Assembly: GCA_015039365.1 (NCBI GenBank)
Contig: WION01000013.1
Span: 682,001 to 746,000 of the forward strand
Source of the DNA: Amanita rubescens
Lineage: Eukaryota; Basidiomycota; Agaricomycetes; Agaricales; Amanitaceae
Direction of reading: 5' to 3'
DNA length: 64,000 nucleotides
A program made the position numbers and the translations under genes. Of this stretch, positions 23,708 to 34,680 are shown one piece after another; the first letter of the stretch is position 1, and each line of letters begins with the position of its first letter. The notes under the pieces were generated by a model. That model was given only the letters and a program-made list of their open reading frames with translations, was not told the origin of the DNA and did not search any database.

Positions 23708-23974
23708 AATTGTGTTTTTTTTTGTTCCGAAAAAGACGTATATTATTGTGTGAGCCCTGGTTCCTGGAGCGTGGACTAAGTTGCCCGTAAATCGGATTAC
23801 ATAGTAGAACGTGTAAGAGGACAAGGGCTGCCGAACGGAGCCGACTTAGCGTGGAAGAAGTGGTTTGAATGTGTTTCTAAACTCGGTCGCCAAGTCCTCC
23901 TCCTCCCTCAGGACAAGCCTCCAGCTGGTCTGAAGCCTTTCTGCTAGCTGTTAGCTCTCTCTCTCTCACTTGCC

Positions 23975-26900
23975 ATGGCGTTCACACAGTCATTGCCTCG
24001 CATGTCCTATCGCGATCCCATTCAGCACCACCCAGTGCCTCATATTCATCGTAGGCATGTTCCAAAGCAGAGATTCATCGCAGACCTTTCCCATTGTCTC
24101 TTTGAATTCGTAATTCAGCTTCTGCCCAGCCAAGAAGAGATAGCTGTCAAGGAAGACGTCAGGAAGCTGCTCGAGAGGCTCATCCGGACCATTGAACCCG
24201 ACAGTCGCCTTCTTTCCTTCGGCAGCACTGCCAATGGCTTCAGCCTTAGAAACTCGGGTAATTCTTACCATCTCATTGGCTATCTGTCTACCCACTCACG
24301 ATCATCCTTGCGTGACATCTCAGATATGGACCTCTGTTGTCTAATAGATTCAGATGATAGACTGTCAGCTACTGATCTCGTCACCATGCTAGGTGATTTG
24401 CTCGAACGAGGTACGCTCCAAAGTCTCTATACTCGCCACCCCACGACTCACTTTCTCTCCCAGAAACAAAGTTCCACGTCAAACCCCTGCCGCTTGCCCG
24501 AATACCTATCGTCAAGCTCTCCTTGGACCCCTCACCTGGTTTGCCACTGGGCATCGCGTGCGACATTGGCTTTGAGAACAGATTGGCGCTTGAAAACACG
24601 CGCCTCCTCATGTGCTATGCGATGGTGGACCCAACACGGGTCCGGACTATGGTTCTATTCCGTAAGTCGCTTCAACGGCTTCTAGTACTACCCCTCTCAC
24701 ACCTCTCTAGTCAAAGTATGGAGTAAACGAAGGTAACCCTGCGTCCAGCGCCCATCTTCGTTAACCGACCGCTCACCACTTGCCTCATAGAAAAATCAAT
24801 TCACCATATAAAGGAACTCTCTCATCATACGGCTACGTTCTACTTGTAATTTACTTCCTCGTTCACGTCAAAAACCCTCCAGTTTTACCTAATCTACAAC
24901 AAATGCCGCCTGTGCGACCAATATCAAAAGTGAGCCCTTGTAACGTTATATATCTAGGGTCGTCGCTGATCTGGAAGCTAGGAAGAGACACATGTTAATG
25001 GATATAATACTTGGTACGCAGGAACAGGTAACTCTGGGTATTCGCTGACGGGGTACCGCACAGGTTCTTTGATGACATTGATTTGCTGCGTCAACGCTGG
25101 CGCTCGGACAATACCGAATCCGTGGGCGAACTGCGAGTAGTCATCAGACGGACTTCCGAACCGACGCCACTAACACAAGTCTTGGCAGATTGATCGATTT
25201 CTTCCGCTATTTTTCGCGGGACTTTTCCTACAACACAGGGGTAGCTTCTATCAGAGCTGGGTTAATCAAGAAGGAGAGCAAAGGGTGGCAAAATGACGTA
25301 TGTTTTTTCCTTCTTGGATAGGCTTCCAAGGTTCCGATTGATGTTGTTGTTGGTTGTCAGCTATCCGCGGGACGATATAATGATGCAAGAGAGAGAAATA
25401 GGCTCTGTATCGAGGATCCCTTCGAGATGGACTACAATGTGGCTAGATGTGTCACCAAAGACGGGCTTTACACGGTGCGGCTGCCCGTTCGAATGCCTGC
25501 GTTGACCGACTTATGTCCTTTTTAGATTCGCGGAGAATTTATGCGTGCAAGCCGCATTCTCGCCACTCGCCCTGAACGTGCATGGCTCGCCTTGGCGGAA
25601 CTGTGTGATGAGCGAAAAGTCGATGATTTGGTGTCCGCTCCTCCGTTCGCTGCTTCTCGTCTGCCCCCTCAAACGCCGTTCCCTGTAGGAAGCCAGTCGA
25701 TGCAGGCAAACAGGGTGCCGCCACCTGACCGTCTTTCTCCGACGGCGCAGCCAGCGGAACCTACCAACGGATCACCTGCACCAGAAGTTCCGGAACGACC
25801 TGTCCCGGAGCACATGGCACCTAAACGCAGTAAATGGACTAGCCCGCCTCCGCCGGAGGCCCCTTCGGAAGACCATGCTTTCTTCGACGCTCAGCTTGGG
25901 AAAGGCATCGAATTAGCAACTGCGTCCACCGAGGCGCGTGAAAAAGAGTCAACGAGCAATTCGTCGTCAAGTAATAGTGAAACGCTTACAGACGAAGCTC
26001 GGTCAGAAGCTGCCGAGTCGGACGATATCACGTCTGTACGGTCCTTCACTGAGGGAACTAATATAGAAACGGTCAATGGCCCGACACCCGTTCGAAGGCC
26101 ATCGTGGCATGTGCAAGATGGTGCTGTACGAATACCCCAGAACAATATTCATGATGGGAATGTTGTTTCACCTGAATTCATCTCGTCTTATTCCCCTCGT
26201 CACATCGCTGCTGGTGGTGGACGGAGATACATTCGCGACAAAATGACAGATTTTACTCAACGTTTCCAACGGGATTTCCAAGTCATGTCTTCAAGAGCAG
26301 GTGCTATGAAACGACCTATACCCGGTTCTTCTAGAGGTATACAAGGAACGACGGTATCATGGTCCCCCATTCTTTCATCTTCTATATCCTCATCGCCTGC
26401 ATCTATTCCCCTTCCTGCTTCACCGGACCTAGTATCGTCGATTGATTCTGCTGTGGATTCTACTACTGTATATTATCAAACTACCAGGTCACCACGGCCA
26501 ACCTCTATGCTATACCCCGGTTCTACCTCCGGATCCCCACAACATCTCTCTCCCCAACATAACGCATTTCTTTTCCAATTCCATCAACATCAGCAAGCTC
26601 AACAAGCCTTTTACCTGAATAATGTGCCCCAAGATATTTTTCCATCGAATATGCCCCCCGCCATAACTTCGACCTTAAGTAGCCCCAATCCTGGTGGTGG
26701 CCCTTCGAGTCACGGTTTCCAGCAAAGACATGCGGCGGAGGCAAGACGGAGTGATGTGGAAACACCAACTCCGATGTCGCAAGATCGACATAACCCCCAC
26801 CATAACTATAATCACCCCCATACTCACGCTCACTCACATTCTGTTACAACTGTGACTGCCACAACCCCGCCTCCCGGTCATAGTCCAGTTATTAATCCTG

Positions 26901-27526
26901 CCACTACGAGGCTTTCCGTCCAAGTGCGCAGTAGCTCTCCCCTGACAAGGGCTGCTGAGGTATACAGCTGCGATATACGCTCATCTCCAAGACAGTCCTC
27001 ATCACCTTCAATATCTTCTTCACCACGAATACATTCGTACTCACCAGCATCATCACAAACGCAGATAATGGTCACGCAGACGCCGACCAGATCTTCTGCC
27101 AATCACAATGGGAAAATCAATTTGACCTCTCCTCAGCCCTCCTTGACAATATCGAACGAGAGTTCTCCGGCGTTATCGTCAGGGACTGGGTATGAGAGCT
27201 CGATATCGAGGTCGCCCTCGCCTCATTCACCCCGATCGCCTCCGACGGCTGTTCCTATAAATCGAGTTATGGAGCTTCTGAGCCGGGCAGGAAAGAGGTC
27301 GGAAGGAGGGCAGCAAGAGAACGACGGTGCGACGTTTGCGTCGTTCGCTGCTTTGGACTTGAAAGACGAGAACCGACCGACGTTGCAAAGCTTGAACAGC
27401 CATCATCGCTGTCTGCCACGTCATCCACGTCATCTGGTAACGGCCGATCCGGCAGTATTGGAGGTTGCCCCCTCTGTCCACCATGCCGTTGTCCATCACG
27501 TACCTGAAACCGCACCTGCACTGTAA
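23975..27526 (+). CDS. Cid1-like non-canonical poly(A)/terminal nucleotidyltransferase
   Basis: The catalytic domain has the pol-beta motif LLSFGSTANGFSLRNS, then after an intron DMDLCCLIDSDD (the two catalytic Asp). The third acidic position is in GIACDIGFENRLALENT. The central domain follows with LKVWSKRRKINSPYKG and LSSYGYVLLVIYFLVHV. The PAP-associated part has LLIDFFRYFSRDFSYNTG, DPFEMDYNVARCVTKDGLYT and IRGEFMRASRIL. A long Ser/Pro-rich, probably disordered tail (25.7-27.5 kb) follows. Such enzymes add U or A tails to RNA 3' ends in cytoplasm or nucleus. There are about eight exons; I checked the donor/acceptor pairs at 24,255/24,325 and around 24,410 and 24,665. The tail is unusually long for the family and may be regulatory. 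Confidence 0.82.
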
Positions 27527-28883
27527 AGAGAAGATGCTAGATCAATTGCTATGTGACTGATTTTGGGCGCTTTTTTGAGGTTTGCTAGACGAGGTTGTGT
27601 GATATTGTGTAAGTTTGTTTTAGGGGAGGTTTGGAGTTTTTTGGTTGGGGTCGCGATCTGACTGCCCTGCCCTGCCCCGCCCCTTCCAGTATCGCGACGC
27701 CGTCGCTGCGAGGAGTACAATAGGCCCGTGTACTGACTGCATGACGAAGATAGGTCATCATACAATACGCCCAACGTTACAACTCTTCGATGTTTACAAC
27801 AGTCTCGTCTAGATCAAAATTGTCGATTCCCTCCCCCTTCTTAATCCATTTCCACGAGAATCTAATGGTACTACCATCTTTCCTCTCTTCCCCCCCTTCC
27901 AATTAGTTATCGCGGTCTTCGCAATTACTTCCTGTCATTTTTCGTATGGGCGATTGAAAGGGGGAGAGACTTAATACATGTCAGTTGCTCCCCAAGTCAA
28001 TCACGCAACTATGTAATGGTGTGGACTATCATAGGTTCATAATGCTTTTACTAGTATCACTTGACATCGTGTATCTGAAGAGAGAAGCAAGCTACCAGAG
28101 ACATATGTAAGAATGAGGTGTAACATGGAGGGGCTTGGGCCATTTTCTTGGAATGCAATCAACACTTGTTAAATTGATATCGACATACCAGGATGATCAA
28201 GTTGCATAATACCAATGATAGGAGAAGTACTCTTGTTCAAAACCTGTGTAATGTGTGAATCCAAGTCACTTAGAAATGCACAAGTCAGATAAGTTGGCAC
28301 ACACGGTGTCTTCCGAAAGTAGTACCCATTCCAAATAATGCCGATATTGCTGAAAAACATCACAATAACCAGTCCACCGTAGGCCCGTCGTGATCCAGCG
28401 TGAACCGCCGTGAACGTCAAGCTACCCTGGTAATTAGCCATATGCCTCGTGAGTCACGGTGTTGGTTTAGGGTCCTGGGGACCTTTGATATCCTTCTACG
28501 CGGACCTCAGATTTGAACTCGCATGAGGGATTTGTCTAGTCGAATAGTATTCAAGTCACCGCGTAGTATCTTAAACCCGCTAGTAGTTGACTGTGTCCGC
28601 CTGTTCTACACGATGTCATTGCAATGGAGACTCGACTCTGCTTCTATACAAGGGTCCGCAACGAGGCCACCCTTCCGCAACAAATTCTAGCTGATACCGA
28701 GATGACGACAGACACAGCATCCCCGGAACGATGGAATCGTGATATTCTTGAGGGAGAGGAAGATTTTTGACGTCTCGTCGTATAGACTGCAGTTCAACAA
28801 CGATTGGTATTGATTTGTGGGCCGTAGCTGTGTCAGGAGCCCGAGCGGGCAGTGAGGTGAGTGTAATACCATGTGCCCTGACG
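27527..28883. other. Intergenic region, one doubtful membrane-segment ORF
   Basis: About 1.36 kb between the nucleotidyltransferase and the HET gene. A minus-strand ORF of 90 codons at 28,169-28,441 encodes a hydrophobic stretch (GGLVIVMFFSNIGIIWNGYYF). It vaguely resembles a transporter loop-helix and could be a relic of an MFS permease, but I cannot support that. Otherwise nothing is seen. Confidence 0.4.
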
Positions 28884-30850
28884 TCATGACCCGGGTCTGA
28901 CGAGGTTGGCGACGTTGATGGGCATAGGCCCCGCTTCCTCGACACCGAAGCGGACTCTGTCACCTTTTCCAAGGCCTCCAACACTGAACTCCCGCTCGAC
29001 CCAAGACCAACGAGCAGTCTTTCTTTCGTCGACTAGGTTCTCCATCCCAATGCGATGATACAATTCTTTGCCTTCGGCGTTGCATCCGTGTTTCTCGACA
29101 AACATCAAGACAAGCTCAACAATCGCCGGAAAGGGCTTATCATGGTCCCACACCGAAATGCGGCCGGTAGCTGGGTCCCGGTTATGTTCTTTCTTCCGTC
29201 CTATCATGATCGCCCAGGCGTGTTCGACTTTTAGCAGATGCATGTCAAATTGTAGGTCGGCACCCGCTATTACCAAACGAAACACATACCTCCAAGTGCA
29301 GGCGCACCCTTGGCGGAGAACGTGAAGTAGCCATCGTCAGACATGACGCCTTTCGGGGCACCATGCGCCCTCCATGGCTCCTTCAAGCCAATCTCTTCGA
29401 ATGCGAGCTTGAGGCCTTCGGACGTGCGGATCATGGCCCGGCCACTGACAGATGTTTCTGGAAATACAGGCAAGATGGATAATTCAGGGGAGGGGGGCAG
29501 TTCCGGCGCGATGAAAAGCCATACAGCAGGTTCGCCCCGCCCGAGAAGCGTTTGGATGAGCTTGATAGTGGCCCCTTTGCGGTCGTTCACACCGAAGTCA
29601 GCGACTTGGAGCTGTACACCCACGAGGCCCATGAAACTAAAGATCATGTCCACCGGACGAGACGAAGTGCGCACGAACGCCGACATCCAGAGGAGTTGAC
29701 GATTGACACTCCGGTCCACTTTGAGGGCCTGCCTGAGCAAACTCGCGGCTGGTACTGATATCATACGGACAGGTAGGTTGCAGTAGTCCTTCGAGAGCAC
29801 AGGATCAGCGAAATCGAAAGTTTCTGACATCCAGTGGATGTGTAAGATGAAGTCAAGCAGATCGCAAGCCGCAGAATGCCCAGGCTCAATAATGTGCTGC
29901 ATGAAAATCTGGTAGTCGGACTCGGTGAGATTACTACGGAACGATGCAGAATAGTTGCTGAAGTTTGGAAGGTTGCGGGCAAAATCGGGGAACGTGGTGT
30001 GGGGGAATGCGTACACGCATTTGACTGCCTCGCGAATCGGGTTGGCCGCCGCTTCCTGCAAAGTCCATGCGCGGTCGATCCATGTCGTTGGTTCGTTCAA
30101 GTGTGCGAGGCGGACGAGTCCTCCAGGGAGGACAAGACACGGATTTGCGTGAGCGTACACCGTGGACATGCGTGTGATCTGCCAACTTTTTTCGGGTTTA
30201 CTGGACTGAATCATACACAGGCGATCGAGCCATAACAAGGATGCGCCGAACTTGCAGGCTGCTATGCATGCAGTGCGCAGAACACCAACGGTGATCGGAT
30301 CCGCCTCCTCGGCTCCGTGCACTCCAAAGCATCCCAAGGAAAGATGAGTGCCCTCAGAAAGCTGTAGGTCTCGCCAGGGGTAGGAAATAGCAGCGTAAGA
30401 CAATTCTTTGGGAAGAAATTCTGCGTACTGAACGACACGGAGAAGGTGGAAGTCGAGAAATGCATTGCAGTCAATGAGACGGAAATGCCCAGGTATTGCT
30501 CTTTCTCCAAGCTTGATGATGGATCCATCGAGGGAGGCAAGAGGAACGTCGAGAACGATCACCGACTGAATTCCAGGGGTGTTTAAAGTATCATTCGCGA
30601 CGAGGCGATCACGTACGTGGGGAACCTCACTGGATCTTATGGACTGTTCGTTGGTGTGACCTCCGCTCCCAAGATCTGTGATGAATGAATGAGGGTCCTT
30701 TGTCGTACGGCGTTTGGGTTCCTTTGGTTCTAGCTTCTTTGGCGACTTCTCTACACTTGCAAAGGCATATGGAAAGATTAACAAAGTCGCAAGTGCTGTA
30801 ATGAATATGGCGAGGACGCCCACAAGAATATTCAGTGGGAAAGACATCAC
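28884..30850 (-). CDS. HET-domain protein with an N-terminal membrane anchor
   Basis: Two exons, 30,850-29,290 and 29,227-28,884, join in frame through a 62-nt GTATGT…AAAAG intron to give 634 residues. An N-terminal hydrophobic helix (LNILVGVLAIFITALATLLI) is followed by the heterokaryon-incompatibility core: LSYAAISYPWRDL, LLWLDRLCMIQSS and WIDRAWTLQEAAANP. HET domains act in allorecognition cell death in fungi. The anchor would place it at a membrane, which is inferred. No break is visible, so it looks intact. Immediately upstream starts duplication C, which carries the 5' part of a different HET gene. Confidence 0.8.
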
Positions 30851-30934
30851 TTCGACTGGATTTGGAGGCTTGGCTAACTCTGTCAGCGTTAGCCTTTAGC
30901 AGGATGTGCTGTTCTCGGATGTGAGCAGCGAAAT

Positions 30935-31755
30935 GACGAGAGCTCAAAGGGTAACTGCAGCAGTTAGTGTTTCATAGAAGGCATTGTAGCCTCACCCGAT
31001 CAGCATGCGTTTTGGACTAGTCTCCCGTAGTCAGACCAATAAATTCGGTCTTTTTTGACGTGATGCACGACGACACTCATATTGGACGCACTAGTAAAGT
31101 GTGACAAGCTTAAATCATGGTGAGCATCCAGTGATGCTGTTCTGGAGGTGTTATTAAATTTCCACCTATATCATATCAGCAGCGCTCACCGGTGACCTCG
31201 CTTGTAGGTTATTAGAACAACGAGGCCGCTTGCATTCACCTGGGACTCGGAAGTTCGCATAGCCACGCTATTTCAACATTTGAGCACGAGAATACTGAGC
31301 TGTGCCGATCCATGAGCAGCTCTTCCCAGGTCACCGACAACAGTATCATGTTTTTCCAATTTCTTTCCTCTATCTGGAGGCGCATTAAAAGTTTAACAGC
31401 CTTCTTATGTGAGCACTCTCTCGCAACGATCCGTTGCCTATGCGACTAAACTCGACTCTCGGGGGACTTTTAACCTCTTTTGGGGGGACTTGCCTCGTTA
31501 CCCCCTCACATTAATACGTGGATCAAATATAATGCACCAGACAATGACACTAATTGTTTCCGAAGCAGTACTGCTCCGCAAACATGCCTTCCCGTCCAGA
31601 ATTCACCCCGTTCACAATTCCATACCTCTGTATGTCCACGTCTTATGATGGGAAAGGGTTCTGGACATATCCAGAGTGCCACGGTTGGATCATACACACA
31701 AAGGACCAGAAATGCCATGTCCTCTGTCCACCAGGCATGTTGACCGAATGAACCG
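30935..31755. repeat. Segmental duplication C, copy 1 (promoter plus start of a HET-type gene)
   Basis: Matches 41,155-42,037 in direct orientation with scattered indels. Shared landmarks are GAGAGCTCAAAGGGTAACT, CACCCGATCAGCATGCGTT and the first 50 codons of the HET-type gene. Homology stops just after CCACCAGGCAT…GAATGA, close to the start of the ubiquitin-fusion gene. Confidence 0.88.
31584..31751 (+). pseudogene. Truncated 5' end of a HET-type gene
   Basis: Encodes MPSRPEFTPFTIPYLCMST then WIIHTKDQKCHVLCPPG and stops after 55 codons. The same start is found in the longer copy at 41,865. The rest of the gene is missing here. Middle-to-late HET sequence reappears about 2.2 kb downstream after the ubiquitin-fusion and transporter pieces. 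Its upstream region is preserved in both copies, so it may still be transcribed. Confidence 0.65.
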
Positions 31756-31824
31756 ATGAAAATCACGTGGTTGCCAGGCTGTTGATTATATTAGTAATAC
31801 ATCGTGTTTCACCACCTCACCACA

Positions 31825-32796
31825 ATGCAGATCTTCGTGAAGACATTGACTGGAAAGACACTTACTCTTGAGACTGAGCCTTCTGATGCCATTTGCGATG
31901 TTAAGATCAAGATCCAGGCTAGAGAAAGGTGGGTTTTCAGAGACTTCCCAGTGGCCACCAGTTAATCAATCATATTGTAGCATCTTCCCAGATCAACAGC
32001 GTCTGCTGACCTGCTTTTCATTATCTTGTTTCACTAATGCAGCCTAACTCTAGGTCTCATTTTTGCTGGGAAGCAGTTAGATGATGGTTGTCACCTCTTG
32101 GATTACAACATCCAGAAGGAGGCAACCCTCCATCTAGGTTATTGTGTCCTACTAGTAGTATGATTAATGCTGATGCTTTGCTTAGTCCTCCACCTTCATG
32201 GTGGAAACTACCCACAGTATATTCTAGCTGAAGCTGGTGATCCTGAGCTGAATTCTGAGCACGAGAGTGTCAGAAACAAGTTTTTTGGCCTTTATCTCAT
32301 GATTTTACACTATTGGTTCCCCCCAACTGAAGGCTATGTTGTCTGCCCCAAGTGGACCATTCCAGATGTTGAAGAAACCCATGACTCCTCAGAAACTGGC
32401 AGCTCCACTATTGCATTTGTTATCAAGCATTCTCACCACCCACTGTTGCTTGTCGAGATCATGCCTCCTTCAGACTTCTGTTCAGACTTGGCACGTAGTG
32501 CTGCCATTGGCAAAGCCATTGAGCACCTCGATGTGGTTGGTCCAACCAACCAGTATGCAGACCACTTGTATGCTATTTCTGCAATTGGGAAAAAGTGGAG
32601 GGCATGTTATGCCTTGAAAGGCAAAGGTAGCAAGGATGGTCACCCTGTACTGGATGTTGCTCCAGCAGACTCTTTGAATGCTGCCAGCCCAGATTGTTGG
32701 AATGCTGAAATCACGTCGGACGATTCTTGGGCAGCTCTCAAGAAGATTGTTGAGACAATCAAGAGCTACATTGCTCCCCAAGAGACAAACCAGTAG
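31825..32796 (+). CDS. Ubiquitin fused to a PD-(D/E)XK nuclease-like domain, copy 1 (active-site residues lost)
   Basis: Exons 31,825-31,928, 31,981-32,000, 32,054-32,137 and 32,186-32,796 join in frame to a 272-residue protein. Residues 1-76 are a complete ubiquitin from [20 protein letters not shown] to LHLHGG. Lys 6, 11, 27, 29, 48 and 63 and the Leu8/Ile44/Val70 patch are kept; Lys33 is Arg and Arg74 is His. The C-terminal domain starts [16 protein letters not shown]. It has a helix, a strand STIAFVIKH, a strand [12 protein letters not shown], a long helix and two strands ([18 protein letters not shown]). In copy 2 the matching positions are D and E-x-K, the PD-(D/E)XK signature. Here they are Ala and E-x-Met, so this copy is probably inactive as a nuclease. 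The fold assignment is inference from motif order. Confidence 0.7.
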
Positions 32797-33020
32797 ATCA
32801 GAATTACATCCTTGATTCCTTTTATCAGCAAAATGCACTTTTCCTTGTCACTTTTGTATCCTGTGTTGCTTTTGTATGGTGCATGAATTAAATTGTCTTA
32901 TGCTAGTATCCCTACAAGTGACTCAAAAGTAAAAGGTACAAAAAGGTAATTAAAAAGTAATTCAAGGAACAAATAGGAATAAATAGGAAAAATGTAAGGG
33001 AAAGTACCCTCAGGGGCAGT

Positions 33021-33905
33021 ATGACTCTGGGTCCTCACCAACCACTTCTGGCTCGCCATCCCTTTCAAGTTCTGGGGACCTCAATAGCACAGATCGGCGA
33101 CTGCCTCTGCCACGTCAGCCTCCTCTTTTGTCTTTTGCTGGCAGTTCAGCACCCACCGCCGGGTTGTTGTTGTCAATATCGACCTCCGAAATCCGAACCT
33201 GCGAGAGCAAATAGGCGCAGCAACAAGCCGGGCAAGCAAAGGAACAGCAAGAGCAGTTCCGACGGGAACGGGAGCGCGGCGTGCAGCGAACGGCATGAAC
33301 AAGACGTTATCGGAAAAGGAGGTGATCCACTTTGGCCCCAAGGAGAACTGTACCGTACAAAGGTGATTTTGTCCATTAAGCGCCAGAGCCTAACTAATAT
33401 GCTTATAGTGCCGCAACGGCTGCAGGTGGGCTGGGAATTCTTGCCGTCAGCGCCATCCCTGCCATGTGCCGACTTCATCTGTTGTCGGCGGAACCACAAC
33501 AAGATGTTGGTAGACTTATTGCTCTCCCCTTCTGCGCTGGTTTATTTGGCGTCAAGGCGTGTTCTTTGTCATTCCCCTCCGGAAGTATTATATTGTGCAC
33601 CAGAAGCTGACTTTCCCAACACCGGCTGCACCCGGGCCAGCACGCCCGTCGTATAGATATCATTTTGAAACTGCTGATCGAAGCTACAGGCGTACACCAT
33701 TCGCTCCCTGCACAGCGGCAAGTCAGGTGCTATTGCTGCTAAAAAGAAGTCCGAGCTCGCTCTACTTTGGACCTTCATTGCGTCTTTCCTCTATAAGGTG
33801 TTGAATGGCTAGTACGCTCCCGGTATCGTGAGTATTTGGCCGATCTTCATATTGATCAATTGCAACTTTGTGGATGTACCAACCAATCTTTTGGTCAATG
33901 CGTTG
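33021..33905 (+). pseudogene. Relic of an OPT/YSL-family oligopeptide transporter, copy 1
   Basis: After an intron-like GTGATTTTGTCC…TTATAG, one frame reads TAAGGLGILAVSAIPAMCRL, then GRLIALPFCAGLFG. Another frame gives IPLRKYYIVHQKLTFPTP, YTIRSLHSGKSGAIAAKK, LLWTFIASFLYKVLNG and APGIVSIWPIFILI. These are transmembrane and loop patterns of the OPT superfamily (proton-coupled peptide or metal-chelate uptake). Frames change several times, and a TAG after LNG is shared with the second copy, so the damage predates the duplication. The 5' 380 bp are low-complexity and not recognised. At 33,905 the sequence passes directly into HET sequence. Confidence 0.62.
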
Positions 33906-34680
33906 TCACAGGACAAGTTCCGAAACTGTGTATTACTGAGCAGTTGGAGTTATGAGTGGTTGTGGAAGACAACTACCCATACATCACGTTCTCATGTTTG
34001 TAAGTACTGTCTATTTCGGTCTTCTCCTTCCTCCACTGATCTTCTATAAGGGGCCGATGGGCTCGGAAACCCGCACACAAACGCACTTCCTAGATGCCAG
34101 CTTCGCCGATTACGGGATCATGCAACCGAACTAGACCGCATACACAATCTTGCATCAACCTCTGAATCAGCTGACTTGCCAGTTGCACTTTGGCTAGATA
34201 CACTTTGCATACCCGTCAATCCAAGCGCAAAAGCGTACCGTAAGAAAGCCATCCAGCTCCTAGGGAAGACTTTCAACGAAGCAGATGCAGTCTTGGCTCT
34301 CGATCATACTAGCCATGTGATGTTTGTCTTCGTTAGGCGGACTTTCCAGTTTGCTCGTCCAACATCCAAAAGGAGTCGTGCCATGCAGACCTTCGTCAAG
34401 ACACTCGCGGGATTGTTCAGAAACGACTCAAACAAGTCAATTGCTAACTCCATACCTGTCGAGACGTTAGAGTTAAAGGTGCTGTTTACGGTGCAAGTAA
34501 CGTCCGAAGATAACAAAATCCATGGGCGAAGTGAACATCAATAGTACCTCGTCAAAAACTTGCTAGTGGAAGCTGGCAATATGGTGAAGGTTATTTGGGA
34601 GGCAAATGAGAAGTACTATTTAGGTGTCCGCGGTGAGGATTTTGGTTATTTTCTTCAGGCCGGTGCACACAAGAGGTGAG
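33906..34680 (+). pseudogene. HET-domain gene fragment (middle part) with unrelated tail, copy 1
   Basis: Reads QVPKLCITEQLEL, a stop (TGA at 33,953, where copy 2 has CGA), then VVVEDNYPYI. An intron (GTAAGTACTG…CTATAAG) follows, then ADGLGNPHTNALPRCQLRRL and DLPVALWLDTLCIPVNPSAK. These are the SHVWADGLGNP and LWLDTLCIP signatures of Agaricomycete HET proteins. After VLALDH the HET sequence breaks off into unrelated codons. A second stop, TAG at 34,542, is CAG in the other copy. It lacks its N-terminus, whose likely counterparts are at 31,584 and 41,865. Confidence 0.65.
34361..34411 (+). pseudogene. Possible polyubiquitin relic (repeat junction)
   Basis: Encodes NIQKES, and 4 nt later MQTFVKTLAG. 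In polyubiquitin genes NIQKES is followed by TLHLVLRLRGG and then [10 protein letters not shown] of the next unit, so this looks like a unit junction with the 11 codons between deleted. It sits inside the HET relic tail and is also present at about 63,544-63,594. Short, so chance similarity is not excluded. Confidence 0.4.

Noticed and set aside
28440..28560. Possible tRNA from TTCAAAT in the reverse strand
   Set aside because: No acceptor or T-stem pairing could be formed.
32001..32053. Frameshift in the ubiquitin part of the fusion gene
   Set aside because: GT…CTCTAG intron boundaries give exact ubiquitin residues on both sides in all three copies.
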